Of a DNA stretch of 64,000 nt, positions 36,602-46,374 are shown one piece after another (position 1 is the stretch's first letter; every line of letters starts with the position of its first letter). The notes under the pieces were generated by a model. The model was not told the DNA's origin and did no database searches. It saw only the letters and a program-made list of their open reading frames with translations. Source of the DNA: Chlorobium sp. Lineage in GTDB: Bacteria > Bacteroidota > Chlorobiia > Chlorobiales > Chlorobiaceae. Location of the stretch: assembly GCF_021740465.1 (NCBI RefSeq), contig NZ_JAIOZR010000005.1:1-64000 (forward strand). Direction: 5' to 3'. The translations under genes and the position numbers were made by a program.

Positions 36602-37357
36602 TTATAGCCTGACCGTAATGCCCCGGTCGCGCAGGTACTGTTTGGCCTGGCGGATGGAGTACTGGCGGAAGTGGAAGATGGATGCGGCCAATGCAGCATC
36701 GGCTTTTCCTTTGGTGAATCCGTCGTAGAGATGTTCGAGATTGCCCGCTCCTCCCGAGGCGATAACGGGAATGTGTACCGAAGTGGAGACCTTCGAAAGA
36801 ATGTCGTTGTCGTACCCTTCCTGTGTGCCGTCGCGGTCCATGCTTGTAAGCAGTATTTCTCCCGCTCCCAGTTCCTGCACCATCTGCGCCCATTCCACCG
36901 CTTCATACGTGGAGGGTTTTCTGCCGGAGTGGGTATGCACCATGTGCCGGCCCTCTTTTTTTTTAACGTCGATGGCAACCACCACTGCCTGGGATCCATA
37001 TTTTTCGGCAATGCGCGAAATCAGCTCCGGCTTTTCGATCGCTGCGGTGTTGACCGACACCTTGTCGGCTCCGTGCATGAAAATCTCGCGGGCGCGTTCG
37101 ACTGAGCTTATGCCTCCTCCGACGGTGAGCGGAATGAATACCTCGCCCGAAACTTTCAACACCTCCTCCAGAGTGGTCTTGCGTGACTCTATGGATGCAG
37201 ATATATCGAGAAATACCAGTTCGTCGGCAAGTTCGCTGTTGTAGAAGCGGGCCTGTTCCAGGATCGATCCGGCGTCCCTGAGTCCTTCGAAGTTGATTCC
37301 CTTGACGACCCTGCCGCCCGTGACATCGAGGCAGGGAATGATTCTTTTTGCTAACAT
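36602..37357 (-). CDS. hisF: Imidazole glycerol phosphate synthase, cyclase subunit
   Basis: 251 residues from the Met at 37357 (MLAKRIIPCLDV), the standard HisF start; the frame is open 49 codons further upstream without conservation. The catalytic Asp11 lies in PCLDV and the second catalytic Asp in LTSMDRDGTQEGYD. Phosphate-binding GGGISS and ASGGAG are present. It closes the imidazole ring of histidine and yields AICAR, which purH (4964) consumes. It converges with the ypfJ fragment 7 bp away. Confidence 0.96.
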   Translation of the reverse strand: MLAKRIIPCLDVTGGRVVKGINFEGLRDAGSILEQARFYNSELADELVFLDISASIESRKTTLEEVLKVSGEVFIPLTVGGGISSVERAREIFMHGADKVSVNTAAIEKPELISRIAEKYGSQAVVVAIDVKKKEGRHMVHTHSGRKPSTYEAVEWAQMVQELGAGEILLTSMDRDGTQEGYDNDILSKVSTSVHIPVIASGGAGNLEHLYDGFTKGKADAALAASIFHFRQYSIRQAKQYLRDRGITVRL

Positions 37358-37594
37358 GAGGCGAGTTTGAATTTCGCGTTTCTCCAACCAAGAAATCAAT
37401 AAACATAAAATCTCCAACAAAATCGTAAAGGTATTATATTGAGATCGCCTTGACAGCCGGCTCTGCCGGGTGCTGACGCGGCCATTCAGATCCTGTGATT
37501 CCATATGCTGTTCACCTCCTTTTCACAATCCGGTCAATCCGGGGAGTTGCAGTGCACAGGGTTTCCATTCAGAGGAAAAAAAGAGGGAGGAGCC

Positions 37595-37930
37595 ATGAAG
37601 TTTCCTGTTTGTGACTACGCCGATTCCGTAGAGGGTTTTTATTCCCAGTGTGCAGGATGCCCGATCGAAAGCAGGGCCCCCGGGTGTGCACTCGACGAGA
37701 TGGATGACGGCACCTATGAGTTTCAGGGCGAAACGCCGCATGGCGGCGTGCGTGCAGTGTTTTTTTTCAAGGATAATGCCGGTAACCAGGTTTCAAAATA
37801 CGATGCAGTTCATGTCGAGATTCACGAACTCGATGCATCGGGAATGCTGGTGACGATTCTGTATGGCATGGTTGATCCTGAAGGGTTGATCTACCTGAAA
37901 AAATCCCCCCGCAGTGGCGCCGCAGATTAA
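37595..37930 (+). CDS. Small Cys-containing hypothetical protein
   Basis: 111 residues from ATG 37595, which follows GGGAGGAG at an ideal distance. The N-terminal third has four cysteines at 6, 19, 22 and 31 (QCAGCPIES, APGC), which could bind a metal or iron-sulfur centre. The rest looks like a small beta-sheet domain. It is 38 bp upstream of the ferredoxin-NADP reductase gene on the same strand, so a redox link is possible. The family is not recognised. Confidence 0.65.
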   Translation: MKFPVCDYADSVEGFYSQCAGCPIESRAPGCALDEMDDGTYEFQGETPHGGVRAVFFFKDNAGNQVSKYDAVHVEIHELDASGMLVTILYGMVDPEGLIYLKKSPRSGAAD

Positions 37931-37953
37931 TGAACACTGCTTCACGTTTATAA

Positions 37954-39919
<1,966 letters not shown>

Positions 39920-39934
39920 CTCTTTTATCGATTC

Positions 39935-40810
39935 ATGAGCCGAGAATCCGTTTCCATCGCGCTTGTTCAGACCTCATGCGGGGAAAATCCCGCCGGAAAT
40001 CTTGAAAAAGCCTGTCAGAAAATCAGGCAGGCCGCCTCTTCCGGCGCCGGGATCGTCTGTCTGCAGGAGCTCTTTACAACGCTTTACTTCTGCCAGACCG
40101 AAGCCTATGAACCGTTCGGGTACGCCGAACCGATTCCCGGGCCATCTACAGACCGGCTGCAGGAGCTTGCCCGTGAACTTGAGATTGTGATTGTCGCTTC
40201 GCTGTTCGAGAAAAGGGCAAGGGGGCTCTATCACAACACCGCGGCTGTTATCGACGCGGACGGAAGCTATCTGGGCAAGTACCGCAAAATGCATATTCCC
40301 GACGATCCCGGCTTTTACGAAAAATTTTATTTCACGCCCGGAGATCTCGGCTATCGGGTTTTCGATACCCGTTATGCGCGCATCGGCGTGCTGATCTGCT
40401 GGGACCAGTGGTATCCTGAGGCTGCACGGCTTACCGCGCTGCATGGTGCCGAGATTCTTTTCTATCCTACTGCAATCGGATGGGCCGCCGAAGAACATTC
40501 GGAGGGTGTTCGATGCGCACAGCGACAGGCATGGAAAACCATGCAGCTGAGTCATGCGATTTCCAACGGGGTTTTCGTCGCAGCCGTCAACCGTGTCGGG
40601 GTGGAGGGTGATCTCGAATTCTGGGGCAACAGCTTTGTAAGCGACCCCTTCGGTCAGGTTATCGCCGAAGCCGCCCATCAGGATGAAACTGTTCTCATGG
40701 CCAGCTGCGACCTCAGCAGGATCGGTTATTACCGTGCCCACTGGCCGTTTTTACGTGACAGGCGGATAGAGACTTATGGGGATTTACAGAAGCGCTTCAT
40801 CGAGGAGTAA
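39935..40810 (+). CDS. aguB: N-carbamoylputrescine amidase
   Basis: 291 residues, nitrilase superfamily. The catalytic triad is visible: Glu in LQELF, Lys in KYRKMHIPDD and Cys in VLICWDQWYPE. The stretch PDDPGFYEKFYFTPGD is characteristic of the AguB branch. It hydrolyses N-carbamoylputrescine to putrescine. The matching agmatine deiminase gene aguA lies 1.3 kb downstream on the same strand, which supports the specificity. Starts 15 bp after menA. Confidence 0.92.
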   Translation: MSRESVSIALVQTSCGENPAGNLEKACQKIRQAASSGAGIVCLQELFTTLYFCQTEAYEPFGYAEPIPGPSTDRLQELARELEIVIVASLFEKRARGLYHNTAAVIDADGSYLGKYRKMHIPDDPGFYEKFYFTPGDLGYRVFDTRYARIGVLICWDQWYPEAARLTALHGAEILFYPTAIGWAAEEHSEGVRCAQRQAWKTMQLSHAISNGVFVAAVNRVGVEGDLEFWGNSFVSDPFGQVIAEAAHQDETVLMASCDLSRIGYYRAHWPFLRDRRIETYGDLQKRFIEE

Positions 40811-40869
40811 CGCATGGGTTTCCGGAGAGAAAAAATGTTGCGGACACTGTCCGGTAGAAGGATCCGGCT

Positions 40870-42120
40870 ATGAATGGTTATGGACTGATTGTTTTCTGGA
40901 CGCTGCTACTGACCTTTTTTCTGAAGGTTTTTGCCGACATCCTCAATCTCGCCTCTTCACGGGCTGATCTTCCGGAGGAGTTTCAGGGGGTTTTCGATTC
41001 TGATGCCTACAGGAAGTCGCAGGAGTATCTGCGGGTGACAACTGGATTCTCGATTGCCGAAGCGGCCTTTGAGCTGGCGGTGCTTTTTGTTTTCTGGTTT
41101 GCCGGGGGGTTCGATCTGCTCGACCGCTTTTTCAGGGGTTTCGGTTTCGGCACCCTGCCGACCGGACTGCTCTATATTGGTTCGATTCTGCTCCTGAACG
41201 CAACGGCGGGGCTTCCCTTTACGCTCTACCGCACCTTTGTCATCGAAGAACGGTTCGGTTTCAACAAGACGACGCCTGCAGTGTTTGCTGGCGACACATT
41301 GAAATCGCTTCTGCTTGCCCTGCTTATCGGAGCTCCTGCGCTTGCGTTGCTCCTCTCTTTTTTCGGCTATGCCGGAGATTCCGCCTGGCTCTGGGCATGG
41401 GGCGTTTTCGTGCTGTTGACCCTTATACTGCAATATGTCGCTCCGGCATGGATCATGCCGCTTTTCAACCGCTTCGAGCCGCTTGGCGACGGCGAGCTGA
41501 AAACTGCTATTCTGCAATACGCACAGCGCACGGGATTTCCGCTTTCAGGTGTTTTCGTCATAGACGGTTCAACGCGCTCTTCAAAAGCAAACGCATTTTT
41601 CACCGGTTTCGGGCATCGGAAAAGAATCGCTCTTTTCGACACTCTTATAGCCAATCATACGGTTGAAGAACTTGTCGGCGTTCTTGCCCATGAAACAGGC
41701 CATTTCAAAAAGCGGCATGTGGTGATCAATATGGTGCTCAGCATGCTCAATCTCGGTATTATTTTCTTTCTGCTATCGCTTTTCATGCAGAATCGCCAGC
41801 TTTTCGATGCGTTTTTCATGAGCGAGGTATCGGTTTACGGAAGCCTGGTTTTTTTTATGTTGCTTTATACGCCTGTTGAATTTCTGCTCTCGATTTTTCT
41901 GCAGGTGCTGTCGCGGAGGCACGAATATGAGGCCGATGCCTATGCAGTTTCCACCTCGGAAAACGGCGAAGCTCTTGTCGAGGCGCTTAAAAAGCTTTCG
42001 CGCAGCAATCTCTCGAACCTCACTCCTCATCCGGTCTACGTTTTTCTCAACTACTCTCATCCGCCAGTGGTCGATCGCATCCGGAGGATACGGCAAATGT
42101 CAGGCTCCGGGGTATCCTGA
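40870..42120 (+). CDS. Ste24-type M48 metallopeptidase (CAAX prenyl protease 1 family)
   Basis: 416 residues with several membrane segments. HETGHFKKRH holds the HExxH zinc site (near residue 277) and EYEADAYAVS supplies the third ligand. RSSKANAFFTGFGHRKRIALFDTL is the conserved family block before the site. Bacterial members have no known prenylated substrates and are assigned to membrane-protein quality control. The gene lies between aguB and aguA, on the same strand; a functional link to polyamine synthesis is not obvious. Confidence 0.93.
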   Translation: MNGYGLIVFWTLLLTFFLKVFADILNLASSRADLPEEFQGVFDSDAYRKSQEYLRVTTGFSIAEAAFELAVLFVFWFAGGFDLLDRFFRGFGFGTLPTGLLYIGSILLLNATAGLPFTLYRTFVIEERFGFNKTTPAVFAGDTLKSLLLALLIGAPALALLLSFFGYAGDSAWLWAWGVFVLLTLILQYVAPAWIMPLFNRFEPLGDGELKTAILQYAQRTGFPLSGVFVIDGSTRSSKANAFFTGFGHRKRIALFDTLIANHTVEELVGVLAHETGHFKKRHVVINMVLSMLNLGIIFFLLSLFMQNRQLFDAFFMSEVSVYGSLVFFMLLYTPVEFLLSIFLQVLSRRHEYEADAYAVSTSENGEALVEALKKLSRSNLSNLTPHPVYVFLNYSHPPVVDRIRRIRQMSGSGVS

Positions 42121-42148
42121 ACAGAACAGACTTTCATTTCCTACCATC

Positions 42149-43204
42149 ATGACCGAATACCTGTACACCATGCCGCCCGAGTGGGCACCCCGCAAGGCAA
42201 CCTGGCTTTCCTGGCCGCACAAGCTTGAATCGTGGCCCGGAAAGTTCGAACCGGTTCCCTATGTCTTTGCTGAAATAGCCGCATGGCTGAGTACCTCGGA
42301 GGAGGTGCATATCAACGTTCTTGACGACGCCATGGCCAGTCAGGCGCGCGAACTTATCCGTGCCGACACACACGTCGGGGCGGTGATGGAGAGGATTTTC
42401 TTTCACTATATTCCCACCAACGACGCGTGGTGCCGCGATCACGGTCCCAACTATGTATTCCGGCAGGAGGGCGACCGGATGGATAAGGTTATTGTGAACT
42501 GGGAGTACAACGCCTGGGGCGGCAAGTATGAGCCCTACGACGACGATAATGCCGTGCCTGAAAGGGTAGCGGCTCTTCAGCAGCTTCCGGTTGTTTCGAC
42601 CGGCATGGTGCTCGAAGGCGGCGCGATCGACGTAAACGGAAAAGGGCTGCTCCTGACGACGGAGGCCTGCTTGCTCAATCCCAACCGCAATCCCGCAATG
42701 AGCCGCCTTGAGATTGAGTGCGAGCTTCGGAAATATCTTGGCGCCCGGAAGGTTATCTGGCTTGGCGATGGAATTGTCGGCGACGATACCGATGGCCATG
42801 TGGACGACATGTCGCGTTTTGTCGCTGAAACAACGGTGGTGACCGCCGTCGAGGATGATCCTCGGGATGAGAACTATCTTCCGCTCATGGAGAATTACGA
42901 GCGGCTCAGGAGCTCTACCGATATCGACGGCAGCCCACTGCAGATTCTCAGACTGCCGATGCCCGAGCCGGTTTATTTTGACGGTGAAAGGCTGCCGGCA
43001 AGCTATGCAAACTTCTATATAGCCGGTACGGTTGTACTGGTACCGACCTATCGTTCATCGAAAGACCGTACGGCTCTCGATCTGCTTCAGGGATGTTTTC
43101 CGGGGAGAAAGGTTGTTGGTATCGACTGTTCCGATCTGATCTGGGGGCTTGGCGCGATTCACTGCATTACCCACGAAGAACCCTCATTACCCTGTTGTAC
43201 CTGA
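42149..43204 (+). CDS. aguA: Agmatine deiminase
   Basis: 351 residues from ATG 42149 (MTEYLYTMPPEWAPRKATWL); the frame is open upstream but overlaps the protease gene. TNDAWCRDHGP near residue 90, VLEGGAIDVNGKG and GDDTDGHVDDMSRF with the catalytic His are family motifs, and the nucleophilic Cys lies in LGAIHCITHEEPS at the end. It turns agmatine into N-carbamoylputrescine, the substrate of AguB. The pair replaces an ornithine decarboxylase route. Confidence 0.94.
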   Translation: MTEYLYTMPPEWAPRKATWLSWPHKLESWPGKFEPVPYVFAEIAAWLSTSEEVHINVLDDAMASQARELIRADTHVGAVMERIFFHYIPTNDAWCRDHGPNYVFRQEGDRMDKVIVNWEYNAWGGKYEPYDDDNAVPERVAALQQLPVVSTGMVLEGGAIDVNGKGLLLTTEACLLNPNRNPAMSRLEIECELRKYLGARKVIWLGDGIVGDDTDGHVDDMSRFVAETTVVTAVEDDPRDENYLPLMENYERLRSSTDIDGSPLQILRLPMPEPVYFDGERLPASYANFYIAGTVVLVPTYRSSKDRTALDLLQGCFPGRKVVGIDCSDLIWGLGAIHCITHEEPSLPCCT

Positions 43205-43413
43205 AAGTGCAGACGCCGCCGGTTGTCCGCCTGTGCTCACAGATCCGGGTGAGACAACTGTGTCAGTGTATCGCATATTGTCTCGTTTCGGGATGGTTAT
43301 TGTCATGAATTGAGACGGTTTTGCGTCAGCCCTTTTCCCGATCCTGACCGGTTCCGGAATTTTTGTCCATTTTATGCTGCAATAGCTTTGATATTGGCAG
43401 CGACTGGTATTTC

Positions 43414-43429
43414 TGGCATGAAGATTGCA
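43414..43429 (+). promoter_or_regulatory. -24/-12 (sigma-54-type) promoter of small RNA 1
   Basis: TGGCATG-AAGA-TTGCA matches the sigma-54 consensus TGGCACG-N4-TTGCW at all but one position, with the invariant GG and GC doublets exactly 12 bases apart. The predicted start, about 12 bases after the GC, is close to 43440, just before the first hairpin of the RNA. RpoN dependence is inferred from the sequence only. Confidence 0.6.
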
Positions 43430-43439
43430 TAATTATTTA

Positions 43440-43526
43440 TGAAATCTTCACGCCAGTGAAGATGAGTAGATGTAATGGGGGACATCTGCTCAAAAAAAAG
43501 GAGGCCTTTACGGCCTCTTTTTTTTT
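43440..43526 (+). ncRNA. Small RNA 1, Chlorobi-1-like: two hairpins plus terminator
   Basis: Hairpin 1 is ATCTTCAC-GCCA-GTGAAGAT (43444-43463), a perfect 8-bp stem with loop GCCA. Hairpin 2 (43464-43491) has a 10-bp stem around the loop AATGGGGG, with AGATGT/ACATCT at its top. A U-rich terminator follows. A homologous unit lies 440 bp downstream with the same loops and base changes that keep pairing. Two stem-loops followed by a terminator, restricted to this phylum, is the published description of the Chlorobi-1 RNA; I assign it from memory of that architecture, not by a model search. Confidence 0.7.
43501..43526 (+). terminator. Terminator of small RNA 1
   Basis: GAGGCC-TTTAC-GGCCTC stem followed by nine T residues and preceded by eight A residues. 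Confidence 0.85.
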
Positions 43527-43851
43527 GCCCGAACGAGCTTTTTCTACCGTTGATCCTCCTGAAGTCATTTTGTTCACTACAGAATTTCCGGTATAGGATA
43601 TTTTCCTTCGATTTAAGCGTTCCCGCCATTTCCACGCATCTTTTCCAGAGCTGGAACAGCTATGCCGGTATAGAAAGTGAAAAAGGCCGTTCTGAATGTT
43701 TCAGGCAGAGACAGAAAGAGGTGAAAGTGAGACGGATTGTCCGGTGCTGATTTTTTCCCGCACCGTCCGATTAGCTGTCGAAGGGCCTTCGGGCTCTGTT
43801 TCTTCGCCAAAAAGAGTGATAAATGAACGATTTTCTCGTGAAAGATGGTTT

Positions 43852-43867
43852 TGGCATGGAATTTGTA
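43852..43867 (+). promoter_or_regulatory. -24/-12 (sigma-54-type) promoter of small RNA 2
   Basis: TGGCATG-GAAT-TTGTA has the same layout as the promoter of small RNA 1, with the same TGGCATG and the same 12-base phasing. The -12 doublet is GT instead of GC, which should weaken it. Its position relative to the RNA is like that of the first copy, although 9 bases more separate it from hairpin 1. Confidence 0.45.
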
Positions 43868-43877
43868 AATTAATATC

Positions 43878-43969
43878 TGTAATTCATATTCCTCACGCCA
43901 GTGAGGTCGAGCAGATGTAATGGGGGACATCTGTTCATGAAAAAAGCGGCTTCGTGCCGCTTTTTTCAT
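43878..43969 (+). ncRNA. Small RNA 2, second Chlorobi-1-like copy
   Basis: Hairpin 1 is CCTCAC-GCCA-GTGAGG (43891-43906): the loop is identical to copy 1 and one T-A pair has become C-G. Hairpin 2 (43909-43936) keeps the loop AATGGGGG and the AGATGT/ACATCT stem top; at its base a U-G pair of copy 1 is C-G here and a G-C pair is G-U. These compensating changes show selection on structure. The terminator is unrelated in sequence to that of copy 1. Transcription converges on mdh. Confidence 0.7.
43937..43969. terminator. Bidirectional terminator shared by small RNA 2 and mdh
   Basis: ATGAAAAAAGCGGC and its near-complement GCCGCTTTTTTCAT form a long palindrome around TTCGT. The A and T tracts allow termination from either side. 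Confidence 0.85.
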
Positions 43970-43988
43970 TGTATGAAATAAAGATTTC

Positions 43989-44927
<939 letters not shown>

Positions 44928-45010
44928 CTATGTTTTAAAAGTGTAAAGGATGCTCACGTGGCAGAGGTTCGGGTTCTTCTGCCGCTTACAGCTGGTTTCG
45001 ATGAAGTATA

Positions 45011-45042
45011 AAAAAAGCCGCCCAGAGGTGAATAGACGGCTT
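45011..45042 (-). terminator. Probable terminator after rpmA
   Basis: On the minus strand AAGCCG and CGGCTT enclose a 16-base loop and are followed by a run of T residues. The stem is only six bases, so it is weaker than others in the window. Confidence 0.5.
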
Positions 45043-45076
45043 GAAGAAATATAAGCTTATTTTGTTTTAAGCCAAA

Positions 45077-45331
45077 TCAGGCGGGGAGGATATCTACCTG
45101 TTTTTTGTTGTTGCGGCCGTTACGGAATGTTACGACTCCGTCAACAAGTGAGAAAATGGTATGGTCACGTCCGATTCCGGCATTGTTTCCCGGTTTGATT
45201 ACCGTGCCTCTCTGTCTGACAATAATGGTGCCTGCTGATACGGTCGATCCTCCGGCCGCTTTCACGCCGAGGTATTTCGGGTTGCTGTCCCGTCCGTTTT
45301 TTGTCGATCCGCCACCTTTTTTATGAGCCAT
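45077..45331 (-). CDS. rpmA: 50S ribosomal protein L27
   Basis: 84 residues, complete. [16 protein letters not shown] is the standard N-terminus without the cleavable extension of Firmicutes; [20 protein letters not shown] and [12 protein letters not shown] follow. It sits near the peptidyl-transferase centre of the ribosome. The gene follows rplU by 39 bp, the usual pairing. Confidence 0.98.
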   Translation of the reverse strand: MAHKKGGGSTKNGRDSNPKYLGVKAAGGSTVSAGTIIVRQRGTVIKPGNNAGIGRDHTIFSLVDGVVTFRNGRNNKKQVDILPA

Positions 45332-45370
45332 AGTAAAAAATAATTAACGTTAGCAATCCTGACTGGTTTT

Positions 45371-45661
45371 TCAGAGCGATACCACTTCGATACGGGTCAT
45401 CTGCTGACGGTGCCCGTTTCTTGACTGGTAGCGTTTTCTGCGTTTTTTCTTGAATACAACGACTTTCTCATCCTTGACATGACCGAGGACTTTTACCTGT
45501 ACGGTTCCGGAAGACTCTAAAGATGTATTCTCTCCATCGATTGCCGCCATGGACGTTACTTCGAGGGTTGCGCCTACTGCCGCTTTCTGCCGCGGGACGA
45601 AAAGCGTGTCACCCTGTTTAACCAGATACTGTTTATCGGAAATCTTGATCAGCGCCTGCAT
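45371..45661 (-). CDS. rplU: 50S ribosomal protein L21
   Basis: 96 residues. It opens MQALIKISDKQYLVKQGD and ends with the rRNA-binding block KKKRRKRYQSRNGHRQQ. It is the first gene of the rplU-rpmA operon, with a well-formed promoter at 45694-45722 on the minus strand. Confidence 0.97.
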   Translation of the reverse strand: MQALIKISDKQYLVKQGDTLFVPRQKAAVGATLEVTSMAAIDGENTSLESSGTVQVKVLGHVKDEKVVVFKKKRRKRYQSRNGHRQQMTRIEVVSL

Positions 45662-45693
45662 CTTGCACCTATAGTTTAGTGATAAAGGGTTTG

Positions 45694-45722
45694 AATATAG
45701 TCAATCATTACCTTAAGATCAA
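45694..45722 (-). promoter_or_regulatory. Predicted housekeeping promoter of rplU-rpmA
   Basis: Reading the minus strand, TTGATC and TATATT are separated by exactly 17 bases, and the rplU start lies 32 bases after the -10 box. Confidence 0.55.
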
Positions 45723-45745
45723 ATTATTTGCTCCAATACCCCGCT

Positions 45746-46189
45746 TCAGAGCAGAAAAAAAGTTACGCAGAGCACGAGAGCGAACATGCCGAGTGAAATG
45801 GCGAAGAGCCTGTACCAGTTACGGAACATTTCAGGTGGACAGGGGTAGCTGAGCGGCTGTATGGCGCGAATGATGTAGCCCATGGTGAGGGCGACCTGCA
45901 GGACGATCAGGCCGGATTTCACCACTACCCAAATCGTCCATCCGTAAAAAAAAGAGGCAAGAAGAATTCCGGACATGACAACGCCGATAAAGGCGACATC
46001 GGCGACCTTCGTTTCCCGTTTGATGAACTCCCTGAGCAGGAGCGCATCCTCTCCGGCTCTCAGGGCCGTGCCGGTCAGCCTTGATTCGAGTGTTTTAAGC
46101 AGAAAGAGCGAAGCCAGTACCGTTCCGAACCAGGCGGCAAAACAGGTGATATGAATGAAGAGCAGTATGGTGTGAAAATCCATAAACAC
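45746..46189 (-). CDS. Four-helix membrane protein, CopD/DUF2269-like
   Basis: 147 residues with four hydrophobic segments. FIHITCFAAWFGTVLASLFL at the N-terminus, with a His in the first helix, resembles the small CopD-like or DUF2269 membrane proteins, some of which bind haem or copper. Motifs are too few for a firm family. A start two codons later (MDFHT) is possible. It stands alone between rplU and mutS on the minus strand. Confidence 0.65.
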   Translation of the reverse strand: MFMDFHTILLFIHITCFAAWFGTVLASLFLLKTLESRLTGTALRAGEDALLLREFIKRETKVADVAFIGVVMSGILLASFFYGWTIWVVVKSGLIVLQVALTMGYIIRAIQPLSYPCPPEMFRNWYRLFAISLGMFALVLCVTFFLL

Positions 46190-46374
46190 AGATGGTTGAA
46201 ATTGAAAAACGGTAGACGCTTAAAGGTATCGTTCTCCTGCGGGGTTGTCAAGTGCTGAATGCCACTGGCGGCTTGTTTATTTTAAGGTTCTGCAGTAGCT
46301 TCAGGAACATCTCCTGCCGGCAAGGCCGGATTTCGCTACACTAACAGGTTTCCAAAAGAAGATCAAGAGAAGGT

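Larger units (their letters stand above)
43205..43988. other. Intergenic region carrying two small RNA genes
   Basis: 784 bp without a protein gene between aguA and mdh. Two homologous noncoding units of about 90 bp start near 43440 and 43878; details are in the separate entries. The stretch between them (43527-43851) shows no signal that I can support. Short minus-strand open frames here share the peptide EQMSPITS only because the RNA genes are repeated. Confidence 0.7.
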
